Positions 28,146 through 36,490 of a DNA stretch of 64,000 nucleotides are shown piece by piece. The notes beneath the pieces are model-generated. The model saw nothing but the letters and a program-made list of their open reading frames with translations, had not been told where the DNA came from and did not search any database. The DNA comes from DATEOR01 sp963766725 (GTDB taxonomy: Bacteria; Actinomycetota; Thermoleophilia; Gaiellales; Gaiellaceae): assembly GCA_963766725.1 (NCBI GenBank), contig CAVYBK010000019.1, forward strand, positions 1 through 64,000, written 5' to 3'. Position 1 is the stretch's first letter, and every line of letters begins with the position of its first letter. The translations under genes were made by a program, and so were the position numbers.

Positions 28146-28390
28146 CCGAGCCCTGCCCCCTGTGCGGCGCTGCGGCCGCGATCACCGTCGGCCCGGTCTA
28201 CGGCGGAGTGAAGCGGACGCTCTGGCGCCGCCGGCCCTTCGAGGAAGCGCTCTACCGCTGCGCGGAGGGCCACGTCTACTCCGTGCGGACCGAGGGGGAC
28301 TCGGTCACGACGGAGCCGTACGAGAGCGTGGACGAGTGGCTCGAGCGGAAGACGGGCACCGAGCGGCCCGACCGGCCGCCCGGCATCTAG
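28142..28390 (+). CDS. Small zinc-ribbon-like protein
   Basis: 82 residues, ATG 28142 coupled to the preceding stop. An N-terminal CPLC pair (residues 5-8), a single Cys in YRCAEGHVYSV and a nearby His resemble a treble-clef or zinc-ribbon arrangement C-x2-C...C-x3-H. The C-terminus is acidic, then Arg/Pro-rich. It has no known function. It ends in a CTAG shared with the stop of the opposing gene. Confidence 0.6.
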   Translation: MTEPCPLCGAAAAITVGPVYGGVKRTLWRRRPFEEALYRCAEGHVYSVRTEGDSVTTEPYESVDEWLERKTGTERPDRPPGI

Positions 28391-28995
28391 GCGAGCTTCT
28401 TCGCCGGCTCGGTCTCGAAGGACGTCTTCGCCGTGTGGACGAGCTGCGGCTCCCCGGCCGGCGAGAAGCCGTAGCCCAGGAGGACCTGTGCCGTGGCCGG
28501 GGCGGCGAGCTCGGCGGACTGCCACTCGGCGGGCCCGCGCTGGATCCGGATCGCTTTGAGGTCGCCCGACTCGAAGATGCCGAGCTCGTGGCGGCCGAGC
28601 TCCCCGGGGTCGGCCGGGCCGCCCGGGCGATAGCGGATGTCCACGCCCAGGCCCGGGGCGCGCAGCCGGCCCGGCTTCACGCGCAGCCTGGCGCTTCGGT
28701 ACGGCGCGCCGAAGAGGAGCCCCGGCAGACCCCCCGGGGTCACGCGCGAGGCGAGGAAGAGCACCGCCGGTTCGTCCTTCCAGTTCACGTATGTGCGCAC
28801 GTTCAGCTGCGAGAAGGGCAGGACCGGAGAGCGTCCGACCCGTCCTCGGCGGACGCGGAACGAGACGATCGAGACGACGTGGCGTCCGTCCACCTCGACC
28901 GGCTGCATCCCGGGCGGAGCCACGCGCTCCACGGCTTCGCGGCTCGTCTCCCAGCTGGCGATCAGAAGGTTCTCGACGTCGAGGCGGATGCGCAT
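28387..28995 (-). CDS. DUF2071/YqjF-family protein
   Basis: 202 residues, ATG 28995. Blocks LIASWETSREAVERVAPPGM, VSIVSFRVRR, SQLNVRTYVNWKDEPAVLFL and GAPYRSARLRVKPG are those of the DUF2071 (YqjF) acetoacetate-decarboxylase-like fold. Function unknown. It converges on the zinc-ribbon gene with a 4-base overlap in which CTAG supplies both TAG stops. Confidence 0.85.
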   Translation of the reverse strand: MRIRLDVENLLIASWETSREAVERVAPPGMQPVEVDGRHVVSIVSFRVRRGRVGRSPVLPFSQLNVRTYVNWKDEPAVLFLASRVTPGGLPGLLFGAPYRSARLRVKPGRLRAPGLGVDIRYRPGGPADPGELGRHELGIFESGDLKAIRIQRGPAEWQSAELAAPATAQVLLGYGFSPAGEPQLVHTAKTSFETEPAKKLA

Positions 28996-29034
28996 CGGGG
29001 CAGGAACCCTAGTTCGCAGGCGAAAAACCCTGCC

Positions 29035-29883
29035 GTGGAGACACGAGCTGCGATCGACCGGTTTCTCGAGAGCCCTGCGCTCTCGGATGCGACCAAGCGC
29101 GCGTATCGCTCCGACCTCGAGGAGTTCGCCGCCTGGCTGCGCCGGCGCGGGCTCGGCCTCGCCGATGTCGACACCGCCGCGATCTCCGACTATGCCGCCG
29201 AGCTGGGCGCCGACCGCCCGGGCCGCACTCCGCGCAAGCTGGCGCCGCAGACCCTGGCGCGAAAGCTCGCGGCTGTCCGCTCCCTCATCCGCTCCGCGCT
29301 GGGGCCCGCGCAGGTCCCACAGGTCTCGCTGACCGGGCGCCGAGGCCGCCGCCTTCCCCACGCACCTCGTCCCGAGGAGACCGACGACCTCCTGGACGCC
29401 CTGAACGGCGACGACCCGCTCGCGCTGCGCAACCGCGCGCTCTTCGAGCTCCTCTACTCGGCCGGGCTGCGGACGCAGGAGGCGGTCGACCTCACGCTCG
29501 CCTCCGTCGACTTCGAGCAGGAGGCGCTGCTCGTCCGCGGCAAGGGCGGCAAGGAGCGCGCCGTGCCGCTCGGAGAGGAGGCCGCGTACCGCCTGCGCGT
29601 CTACCTCGAGGACGGGCGGCCCGAGCTCGCGAAGGGCGCCGACGACCACGTCTTCCTCTCGGCCCACGGGCGGCCTCTGGACACGTCCACCCTACGCCGC
29701 CTCGTCCCGAACCCCCACCGGCTCCGCCACGCCTTCGCGACGCATTTGCTCGAAGGCGGCGCCGACCTGCGCACGATCCAGGAGCTCCTCGGCCACTCCT
29801 CACTCTCGACCACCCAGGTGTACAGCCATGTCGACTCCAAGCGACTCCGGCGCGTCTACGACCAAGCCCACCCCCGCGCCTGA
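29035..29883 (+). CDS. Tyrosine recombinase XerC-like
   Basis: 282 residues from GTG 29035. It has an N-terminal SAM-like core-binding domain (TKRAYRSDLEEFAAWLRRRG) and a C-terminal catalytic domain. The catalytic set is complete: Arg in YSAGLRTQEAVDL, Lys in VRGKGGKER, HRLRHAFATHLLEGG, His in LLGHSSLSTTQ, and Tyr in VYSHV. The length and lack of extra DNA-binding domains fit chromosome dimer resolution rather than a phage integrase. Its last 56 bases overlap the next recombinase gene. Confidence 0.88.
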   Translation: METRAAIDRFLESPALSDATKRAYRSDLEEFAAWLRRRGLGLADVDTAAISDYAAELGADRPGRTPRKLAPQTLARKLAAVRSLIRSALGPAQVPQVSLTGRRGRRLPHAPRPEETDDLLDALNGDDPLALRNRALFELLYSAGLRTQEAVDLTLASVDFEQEALLVRGKGGKERAVPLGEEAAYRLRVYLEDGRPELAKGADDHVFLSAHGRPLDTSTLRRLVPNPHRLRHAFATHLLEGGADLRTIQELLGHSSLSTTQVYSHVDSKRLRRVYDQAHPRA

Positions 29884-30866
29884 CCCGGAGGTCAAGGGCT
29901 TCCTCGCGCTCCTCGCCGCTCGGCGGGCGCCGAGGACGGTGGACGCCTACCGCCGCGACCTCGCCGACCTGGCCGGGCATCTCGGCCGGTCCCCCGCCGA
30001 CGCGAGCACGGACGACCTGCAGGGCGTGGCTCGCCGACCTGAGAGGGCGCGGCCAGGCTTCCACCTCCATCGCCAGGCGGGCGGCCGCGGCGCGCTCCTT
30101 CTACAACCACCTCGTCCTCCTCGGCCGCCGAGAGGACAACCCTGCGGCCGAGCTCGACCTCCCGCGGCGCCGCACGCGCCTCCCCCGCACGCTCTCGCCC
30201 GGCGAGGTCGAGCGCCTGATCCAGGCGGCGAACGGGACGACTCCACGATCGCTTCGCGACCGCGCCCTCGTCGAGCTCCTCTACGGAGCCGGGCTCCGGG
30301 TCAGCGAGGCCGTGGGGCTCGACCGCGGCCGGATCGACCTGGACAACCGCGTCGTTCGGTGCCTCGGCAAGGGGGACAAGGAGCGGATCGTCCCGCTCGG
30401 ACGCGAAGGCGTCGAGGCCGTGCGCCGGTACCTCGCCCGGGGACGGCCGTTCCTGGATCGCCGGCACCGCCCGGAGCTTTTCCTCAACGCGCAGGGCGGC
30501 GCGCTGACCCGGGCCGGCGCCTTCCTCATCCTCCGGCGCCTGGCCGCGAAGGCGGGGCTCGATCCGTCCCGCGTGCACCCCCATCTCCTCCGCCATTCCT
30601 TCGCCACGCACCTCCTCGAGGGGGGCGCGGACCTGCGCTCGGTGCAGGAGATGCTCGGCCACGCCGACCTGGGCACCACCGAGATCTACACCCATGTTTC
30701 GGACGCGCGCAGGCGTGACACGTACTTCAGTGCGCACCCACATGCGCGCCGTCGAGCACGAAACGAGCCCAATGCCCAACGATTCACATCTGCTGGGAGT
30801 CCTGATCACCACGACAGGGGTCGGCCTGGCGATGACCTGGCTGGCCGCTCGGGTGAGCCTGATTGA
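29828..30866 (+). CDS. Second tyrosine recombinase, XerD-like, one frame shift
   Basis: ATG 29828 lies inside the end of the first recombinase. The first frame gives GFLALLAARRAPRTVDAYRR up to DDL. Near 30023 (GGG) removal of one base continues QAWLADLRGRGQASTSIARR, then the catalytic domain with Arg in YGAGLRVSEAVGL, Lys in CLGKGDKER, HLLRHSFATHLLEGG, LGHADLGTTE and Tyr in IYTHVSDARRR. The tail after FSAHPHARRR is basic, unlike typical XerD ends, and overlaps a small membrane gene, so a further error near the 3' end is possible. About 345 residues if joined. Confidence 0.82.
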
Positions 30867-30936
30867 GTTCCGCAAGCCGAACAGGTGTCCCGCCTGCGGC
30901 CGGCAGCGCATTGCCGGCACCTGCGGCTGCAGCTAG
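30772..30936 (+). CDS. Small membrane protein with Cys-rich tail
   Basis: 54 residues from ATG 30772. One hydrophobic helix (HLLGVLITTTGVGLAMTWLA) is followed by a short cytoplasmic tail with a four-Cys knuckle (RCPACGRQRIAGTCGCS). The compact C-x2-C...C-x-C at the end suggests metal binding. It starts within the reading frame of the second recombinase. No function known. Confidence 0.55.
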   Translation: MPNDSHLLGVLITTTGVGLAMTWLAARVSLIEFRKPNRCPACGRQRIAGTCGCS

Positions 30937-31418
30937 CGGGTCGCGGCCTTTTTCTTGAGCGCCTGGTGAACGGCTGTAGCGGTCTGCCGTAGCTCGCGCT
31001 CGTCGGCCTCCTCGCCGATGTGCGCGAGCAGCGTGATCGTGTCCGGGGTCGGTGAGCCGTTCTTCAGCGAGAGGACGGCAAGCCTGCGCACGGCCGGGTT
31101 CGGGTCGTCGTTCGCGAGCGAGTGCAGCAGCGAACGCGCCCCGTTCACGAGGCCGGGGTGGTCGCGCGAGAGAAGCTCGAGCGAGAGCAGGGCCGAGCCG
31201 CGACAGGCCGGGCTCGTGTCCTCGAGCCCCCGCCGCAGGAGCTCGGTCTTCTGGTTGAAGCGGAGCTGTCCGATCGCACGGTAGGCGACCGCCCGCTCCT
31301 GGTAGTTCGCGCTGCGGGCCGCGGCCTCGAGGTCGTCGCCAACCTCGCGGCGAAGATCGGCGAGCGCACGCTCGTCCTTGGCTTCCCCCGCGAGCGCGAC
31401 GGCTTCGGCGAGGGTCAA
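30933..31418 (-). CDS. HEAT-repeat-like helical protein
   Basis: 161 residues if TTG 31418 is used; TTG overlaps the citrate synthase stop (TTGA), suggesting coupling. The sequence is a series of antiparallel helix pairs: YQERAVAYRAIGQLRF, DTSPACRGSALLSLELL and DPNPAVRRLAVLSLKNGS. These resemble HEAT/PBS-lyase type repeats. Likely a protein-interaction scaffold. It ends Lys-rich (QALKKKAATR) and converges on the small Cys protein through a shared CTAG. Confidence 0.65.
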   Translation of the reverse strand: MTLAEAVALAGEAKDERALADLRREVGDDLEAAARSANYQERAVAYRAIGQLRFNQKTELLRRGLEDTSPACRGSALLSLELLSRDHPGLVNGARSLLHSLANDDPNPAVRRLAVLSLKNGSPTPDTITLLAHIGEEADERELRQTATAVHQALKKKAATR

Positions 31419-32494
31419 CTGGTCGCCGTGATGGAGCGGGGCGCGGGCCCGACGTACTTCGCGGACGGACGGATGAGGCGGCCGGTGCGCATCTGCTCGA
31501 GGATGTGCGCAGACCAGCCGGCGACCCGAGCGCACGCGAAGAGCGCGGGGAAGAGCGGCGGCGGGATGTCGGCGATGTCGAGCACGACCGCCGACCAGAA
31601 CTCGACGTTCGTGGCGAGGACGCGGTCCGGATGGCGCGCGGCCAGCTCCTCGAGAGCGGCCTGCTCCAGCGCCTCGGCGACCTCGACGCGCGGCGACTCG
31701 AGCTCGCGCGCGGTTCCCCGCAGGACACGTGCCCGCGGGTCCTCGGCGCGGTAGACGCGGTGGCCGAAGCCCATGATGCGCTCGCCGCGGTCGAGTAGAT
31801 CGCGCACGTACTGGGAGACGTCATCGGTGTCCGCCACCTCGTCGAGCATCTTGAGGACGCGGGTCGGGGCGCCGCCGTGGAGCGGGCCGGAGAGAGCACC
31901 GACCGCCGCGGACATCGCGGCCGCGCAGTCCGCGCCGGTCGAGGCGACGATGCGGCCGGTGAAGGTGGAGGCGTTGGCGCCGTGCTCGGCCGCCGAGACC
32001 CAGTAGGAGTCGATCGCCCGCACATGACGCGGGTCGGCCTCCCCTCGCCAGCGCAAGAGGAAGCGCTCGGCCGCCGTGTCCCCCCTCGAGACGATCTCGT
32101 CGGCGACGCGGTCCGGCCCGCGGGCGGACTGGGCGACGATCGAGATCATCGTGGCCGAGAGCCGCGCGAGGTCGTCGCGCGCCTCGGTGTCGGTCATGTC
32201 GATGAGCTGCTTCAGGCCCCACTGGCCTGCGAGCGCGGCGGTCGCGGACTGGAGGTCCGCCATCGCGCTGCCGGTCTTCGCCGGCAGGTCGACGTTCTCG
32301 GCGCGCGGCATCCCGGGGTCGAAGCTGTCGTCGACGAGAAGGCCCCAGACCTTCTCGTAGGGGACGTGGCCGACGAGCTCCTCGATGTCCACTCCGCGGT
32401 AGCGGAGTGCGTTGCCTTCCTTGTCGGGCTCGGCGATCTCCGTCTCGAAGGCGACGACGCCCTCGAGGCCCGGCTTGAAGTCGCTTCCTTCCAT
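31415..32494 (-). CDS. gltA: Citrate synthase (CitA/methylcitrate type)
   Basis: 359 residues, ATG 32494. It condenses acetyl-CoA with oxaloacetate. Visible: FETEIAEPDKEGNALRYRGV at the N-terminus, catalytic His in SGPLHGGAPTRV and in MGFGHRVYRAEDPRA. In the third catalytic block the sequence reads TNVEFWSAVVLD, with Glu where classical enzymes have Asp (NVDFYS). The short length fits the citrate/2-methylcitrate synthase subfamily, so propionyl-CoA use cannot be excluded. Confidence 0.88.
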   Translation of the reverse strand: MEGSDFKPGLEGVVAFETEIAEPDKEGNALRYRGVDIEELVGHVPYEKVWGLLVDDSFDPGMPRAENVDLPAKTGSAMADLQSATAALAGQWGLKQLIDMTDTEARDDLARLSATMISIVAQSARGPDRVADEIVSRGDTAAERFLLRWRGEADPRHVRAIDSYWVSAAEHGANASTFTGRIVASTGADCAAAMSAAVGALSGPLHGGAPTRVLKMLDEVADTDDVSQYVRDLLDRGERIMGFGHRVYRAEDPRARVLRGTARELESPRVEVAEALEQAALEELAARHPDRVLATNVEFWSAVVLDIADIPPPLFPALFACARVAGWSAHILEQMRTGRLIRPSAKYVGPAPRSITATS

Positions 32495-32555
32495 CTCCCA
32501 GAACGGTACCGAACCCGGTCATGATTCGGCCCTCAGCTACGATCACGCCGCGCCC

Positions 32556-33647
32556 ATGGCCCATCGCGTGACCCTCATTCCCGGTGACGGCACCGGGCCC
32601 GAGCTTGCCGAGGCAACGCGCCGGGTCCTCGACGCCACCGGCGTCGAATTCGACTGGGACGTGCAGCAGGCGGGAGCCGACGTCATGGACGAGCACGGCG
32701 GCAACCCGCTCCCCGACCACGTCCTGGAGTCGATCAAGCAGAACGGCGTCGCGCTCAAAGGCCCGATCACGACTCCGGTCGGCACCGGCTTCCGAAGCGT
32801 CAACGTCGCGCTCCGCAAGACCCTCGACCTCTACGGCCAGGTGCGCCCGTGCAAGAGCTACGAGGGCGTGCGTTCCCGCTATTCAAGCGTCGACCTCGTC
32901 GTCGTGCGCGAGAACACTGAGGACCTCTACGCCGGGATCGAGTTCGAGGAGGGAACCGAGCACGCGGCCTCGCTCATCGACTGGGTCGAGCACCACGGCC
33001 AGGGGCGCATCCGCGAAGGCTCCGGGATCTCGCTCAAGCCGATCTCGATCACCGGCACGCGCCGAATCGTCGAGTTCGCCTTCGACTATGCGCGGAGGAA
33101 CGGCCGCCGCAAGGTGACCGCGGTGCACAAGGCGAACATCATGAAGTTCACGGACGGCCTCTTCCTTCGCGTCGCCCGCGAGGTGGCGGAGGAGCAGACC
33201 GACATCGAATTCGAGGACCGGATCGTGGACAACCTCAGCATGCAGCTGGTGCAGAGGCCCGAGGAATACGACGTCCTCGTGTGCCCGAACCTCTACGGCG
33301 ACATCGTCTCCGACCTCTGCGCCGGCCTCATCGGCGGCCTCGGCCTCGCGCCCGGCGGCAACTTCGGGACGCACGCTGCGGTCTTCGAGCCCACGCACGG
33401 CTCGGCCCCCAAGTACGCGGGCCAGAACAAGGTGAACCCGATGGCGATGCTCCTCTCCGGCGTGATGATGCTCCGCCACCTCGACGAGCGCGAAGCGGCC
33501 GACCGGGTGGAGGCCGCCATCGCAGCCGTCATCGCGGAGGGGCGCAGCGTCACCTACGACATGAAGCCGACCCGCGACGACCCGACCGCCGTCGGGACCA
33601 GCGAGGTCGCCGATGCGATCATCGACCGAATGGGAGTACGGGTATGA
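32556..33647 (+). CDS. Isocitrate/isopropylmalate dehydrogenase family, likely NAD-dependent isocitrate dehydrogenase
   Basis: 363 residues, ATG 32556. Family blocks: VTLIPGDGTGPELAEATRRV, the substrate loop GTGFRSVNVALRKTLDLYGQ, VRENTEDLYAGIEFEEG, the Lys in VTAVHKANIMKFTDG, and metal-binding CPNLYGDIVSDLCAGLIGGL. Ser-Val-Asn after the FRS is typical of the short isocitrate dehydrogenase rather than isopropylmalate enzymes. The neighbours gltA and mdh support that. Its stop overlaps the mdh start (ATGA). Cofactor preference is inferred. Confidence 0.88.
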   Translation: MAHRVTLIPGDGTGPELAEATRRVLDATGVEFDWDVQQAGADVMDEHGGNPLPDHVLESIKQNGVALKGPITTPVGTGFRSVNVALRKTLDLYGQVRPCKSYEGVRSRYSSVDLVVVRENTEDLYAGIEFEEGTEHAASLIDWVEHHGQGRIREGSGISLKPISITGTRRIVEFAFDYARRNGRRKVTAVHKANIMKFTDGLFLRVAREVAEEQTDIEFEDRIVDNLSMQLVQRPEEYDVLVCPNLYGDIVSDLCAGLIGGLGLAPGGNFGTHAAVFEPTHGSAPKYAGQNKVNPMAMLLSGVMMLRHLDEREAADRVEAAIAAVIAEGRSVTYDMKPTRDDPTAVGTSEVADAIIDRMGVRV

Positions 33648-34579
33648 CAGGGAGGCAGAAGGTCACCGTGGTGGGCGCCGGGAACGTCGGCGCGACCGCG
33701 GCGCAGGAGATCGCGCGCCGCGACTACGCGGACGTCGTCCTCGTGGACATCAAGGAGAACCTGCCGCAGGGGAAGGCGCTCGACCTCAACGAGGCCGGCC
33801 CCGTTCTCGGCTACGAACCGACGATCACCGGCTCGAACGGCTACGACGCGACGGCCGGGTCCGACGTCGTCGTCGTCACCGCCGGGCTCCCGCGCAAGCC
33901 GGGGATGAGCCGCGACGACCTCGTGACGACGAACGAGTCGATCGTCGGCTCCGTGACGCGCGAGGCGGTGGAACACTCGCCCGACGCTGTCCTCATCGTC
34001 GTCTCGAACCCGCTCGACGCCATGTGCCACGTCGCGATGAGCGCCTCGGGCTTCCCGAAGGAACGCGTCTTCGGGATGGCGGGCATTCTCGACACGGCTC
34101 GCTTCAGCACGTTCATCGCCTGGGAGACCGGCGCGTCCGCGAAGGACGTGACCGCGATGGTGCTCGGCGGCCACGGCGACCAGATGGTGCCGGTGGTCTC
34201 CGCGACGACCGTGGGCGGCATTCCGCTCACGCAGCTCATCTCCGCCGAACGGATCGAGGAGATGGTCGAGCGCACGCGCAAGGGCGGTGGCGAGGTCGTG
34301 AACCTGCTCGACACGTCCGCCTGGTACGCGCCGGGCGCGGCGGTCGCGCAGATGGTGGACTCCGTCTGCCTCGACCAGAAGCGCGTGCTCCCCTGCACTG
34401 CCTACCTCGAAGGGGAGTACGGAATCGACGGCCTCTACATGGGCGTGCCGGTGAAGATCGGCGCGGGCGGCATCGAGGAGATCGTCGAGCTCGAGCTCTC
34501 GGAGGACGAGCGCGCCGAGCTCGACAAGTCGGCGGACGCCGTGCGCGAGGTCGTGGGCGTGCTCGCCGGGTCGAGCTGA
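33644..34579 (+). CDS. mdh: Malate dehydrogenase (LDH-like)
   Basis: 311 residues, ATG 33644. NAD-binding VTVVGAGNVGATAAQEIARR with Asp in VVLVDIKENLPQG gives NAD preference. The substrate loop is GLPRKPGMSRDDL with the two Arg of malate enzymes, VVSNPLDAMCHVA follows, and catalytic His is in LGGHGDQMVP. It oxidises malate to oxaloacetate. It is coupled to icd upstream and overlaps the next gene by 4 bases. Confidence 0.96.
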   Translation: MTGRQKVTVVGAGNVGATAAQEIARRDYADVVLVDIKENLPQGKALDLNEAGPVLGYEPTITGSNGYDATAGSDVVVVTAGLPRKPGMSRDDLVTTNESIVGSVTREAVEHSPDAVLIVVSNPLDAMCHVAMSASGFPKERVFGMAGILDTARFSTFIAWETGASAKDVTAMVLGGHGDQMVPVVSATTVGGIPLTQLISAERIEEMVERTRKGGGEVVNLLDTSAWYAPGAAVAQMVDSVCLDQKRVLPCTAYLEGEYGIDGLYMGVPVKIGAGGIEEIVELELSEDERAELDKSADAVREVVGVLAGSS

Positions 34580-35556
34580 AACGCCGCCTCCTAACAATTG
34601 CCGCGATCGTCGGGGTGCTCGCGATCGCGGCCGCGGTCTTCTCCTTCTATCCGTCCGACCACTACATCTTCCTGCCCGACCCCGCGCGCTCGGTCGAGCC
34701 TCTCGTCCACGTCGAGGGCGAGCACGAGGACGAGGGGCCGGGCGGCATCTACATGGTCGACGTGATCGTCCGGAAGGCGAGCCTGCTCGAGCGCTACTTC
34801 CCGGGCATCCACGAAGGCGCCACCGTCATCCCGGCCGACGTCTACAACCCCCAGAACCTCCCCGAGCGCATCCAGCGACAGCAGGGCCTCGCGGAGATGA
34901 GCTCGTCGCAGAGGATCGCGGCGGCGGTCGCGCTCCGCGAGCTCGGCTACAAGGTGACGCCTGACGGGGTCGTGGTCAGCGCCGTCGACGTGGGCTCTCC
35001 CGCCGACGGCGTCCTCAAGCCCGACGACGTGATCGTCGGTGCCAATGGCAAGGACGTCGCGGAGCCGGAGGATCTGAGCAGGGTCATGTCGGACGTGAAG
35101 CCGGGTGAGAAGGTCACGCTCCAGGTCGAGCGCGCGGGCTCCGAGCAGACCGTCGAGGTGGGGACGAAGGCCTCGGACGACAATCCGCCACGGGCGATCA
35201 TGGGCATCCTCATCGAGCCGAAGCTCGAACTCCCCGTGGACATAACGATCGACACCGGCCAGATCGGCGGGCCTTCCGCCGGCCTCGCCTTCGCGCTCGA
35301 CATCATCGACGAGCTCGGGCCGACCGACATCGACCACGGCGAGAGGGTCGTCGCGACCGGCGAGCTCGCCCTCGACGGGACGGTGCACGAGATCGGCGGG
35401 ATCGAGCAGAAAACCGTCGGCGCACGCGACGCGGGCGCCGACGTTTTCCTCGTTCCCGACGCCAACGCGGAGGCCGCGCGGAAGTACGCGGACGGGCTTC
35501 GCATCGTCCCGGTATCGGACCTCGACGAGGCGTTGCACGCTCTGGCAACACTATAG
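34576..35556 (+). CDS. Membrane PDZ / Lon-like (S16) serine protease
   Basis: About 326 residues. An N-terminal transmembrane helix (LLTIAAIVGVLAIAAAVFSF), a PDZ domain (about 125-205, GVVVSAVDVGSPADGVLKPD) and a C-terminal S16 domain. Catalytic Ser lies in GGPSAGLAFALDII and Lys in GIEQKTVGARDAGADVFLVP. This is the YlbL-like family of anchored proteases. No ATG, GTG or TTG precedes the helix in frame; CTG 34576, overlapping the mdh stop as CTGA, is the best start. The next Met would remove the membrane anchor. Confidence 0.85.
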   Translation: MKRRLLTIAAIVGVLAIAAAVFSFYPSDHYIFLPDPARSVEPLVHVEGEHEDEGPGGIYMVDVIVRKASLLERYFPGIHEGATVIPADVYNPQNLPERIQRQQGLAEMSSSQRIAAAVALRELGYKVTPDGVVVSAVDVGSPADGVLKPDDVIVGANGKDVAEPEDLSRVMSDVKPGEKVTLQVERAGSEQTVEVGTKASDDNPPRAIMGILIEPKLELPVDITIDTGQIGGPSAGLAFALDIIDELGPTDIDHGERVVATGELALDGTVHEIGGIEQKTVGARDAGADVFLVPDANAEAARKYADGLRIVPVSDLDEALHALATL

Positions 35557-35622
35557 TTGCCGCAAGTGGCAACGGTTGCAACGTTCTTGGCGGAAATTGC
35601 GGAAGTTTGGTGAACAAAGCCC

Positions 35623-35651
35623 TTCAAACCGAGCCTGAGCGCGCCTATAGT
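35623..35651 (+). promoter_or_regulatory. Predicted sigma70-type promoter
   Basis: TTCAAA (35623-35628), 17-base spacer, TATAGT (35646-35651). It lies 17 bases before ATG 35669 in an AT-richer intergenic region. Confidence 0.55.
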
Positions 35652-35668
35652 CGCGCCTTCGGGACTTG

Positions 35669-35848
35669 ATGACGAAGCGGCTACTGAACACCTGCGACGA
35701 CTGTTTCTTCCGGCGAGCCGAGCTTTGCGCCCTCCCCGGAAACAGTCCTTGCCCCACCTTCCGGGCGGCCAAGTCGGCACTCGAGCCGCCGCGCCAGCCC
35801 AAGCTGATCGCGCGGCCGCAGCTCGCCGCCGCCCACGCAGCCGCCTAG
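35669..35848 (+). CDS. Small Cys-rich protein
   Basis: 59 residues; ATG 35669 (an in-frame TTG lies 3 bases upstream). The N-terminal half reads LLNTCDDCFFRRAELCALPG then SPCPTFRAA: four Cys in the order C-x2-C-x7-C-x6-C, consistent with a small zinc or iron-sulfur site. The C-terminal half is Ala/Pro-rich and probably disordered. A well-formed promoter precedes it. It resembles a short family in this lineage rather than WhiB. Function unknown. It converges on the cupin gene through a shared CTAG. Confidence 0.55.
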   Translation: MTKRLLNTCDDCFFRRAELCALPGNSPCPTFRAAKSALEPPRQPKLIARPQLAAAHAAA

Positions 35849-36480
35849 GCGGCCGGGAAGCGCGGGTCCGAGCGGATCGCGTCGAAGTCCGAGTCCGTCT
35901 GCGCCCACTCACGGGTCCGCGGATCGGCCTCGACGGCTTCGGCCAGGTGCTCGAGGGCGTCGTCCGCGCGGCCGGCGAGCGCCTCGAAGCAGGCGAGGTT
36001 GTAGAGGACGTTCGGGTTCCCGGGATAGGCGGCGAGCGTGCGCTCGAAGATCTCGATCCCTCGCTCGGGCTCACCTGCCTCGAGGTGGGGCGACGCTTCG
36101 AGCCAGGCCTCCCACGGAGACGCCCGAAACGCCTTGCCCGGCACACCGCCGACCACGAGCACCGTCGTCCCCTCCCCGAGCCCGACCGCGCCGCGGCGCA
36201 CCTGCGGGTCGGAGACGAAGACGAACGTGCCGGCCGGCGCGTCGACCTCCTCGCCGTCGAGGGTGAAGACGGCGTGGCCCCTGGCGACGAAGTAGAGCTC
36301 CTCATGGCGGCCGGCGCCGGTGCCGAGCTCGTCGTGCTCCTCGATCACGCGGCCGCCGTCGGCGAGCGCCGTGTAGGCATTCACTCCGAAGCTCTCGATT
36401 CCGAAACGGACGCGCACGGGGAGAATCCCGAGCTCGCCCGCGCCGGCGACCGGCGAGATCTCGTCGAGGTGCGCCGTCAC
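35845..36480 (-). CDS. Cupin domain fused to TPR-like helices
   Basis: 211 residues from GTG 36480. A single-domain cupin at residues 20-125 shows metal-site motifs HEELYFVARGHAVFTLDGEE and APAGTFVFVSDPQVRRGAVG. It is followed by helical repeats (PERGIEIFERTLAAYPGNPN, VLYNLACFEALAGRADDALE) of TPR type. It may act as a sensor or adaptor with a small-molecule binding barrel. It lies 10 bases downstream of the aminotransferase stop on the same strand. Confidence 0.75.
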   Translation of the reverse strand: MTAHLDEISPVAGAGELGILPVRVRFGIESFGVNAYTALADGGRVIEEHDELGTGAGRHEELYFVARGHAVFTLDGEEVDAPAGTFVFVSDPQVRRGAVGLGEGTTVLVVGGVPGKAFRASPWEAWLEASPHLEAGEPERGIEIFERTLAAYPGNPNVLYNLACFEALAGRADDALEHLAEAVEADPRTREWAQTDSDFDAIRSDPRFPAA

Positions 36481-36490
36481 GGCGCGGCGG

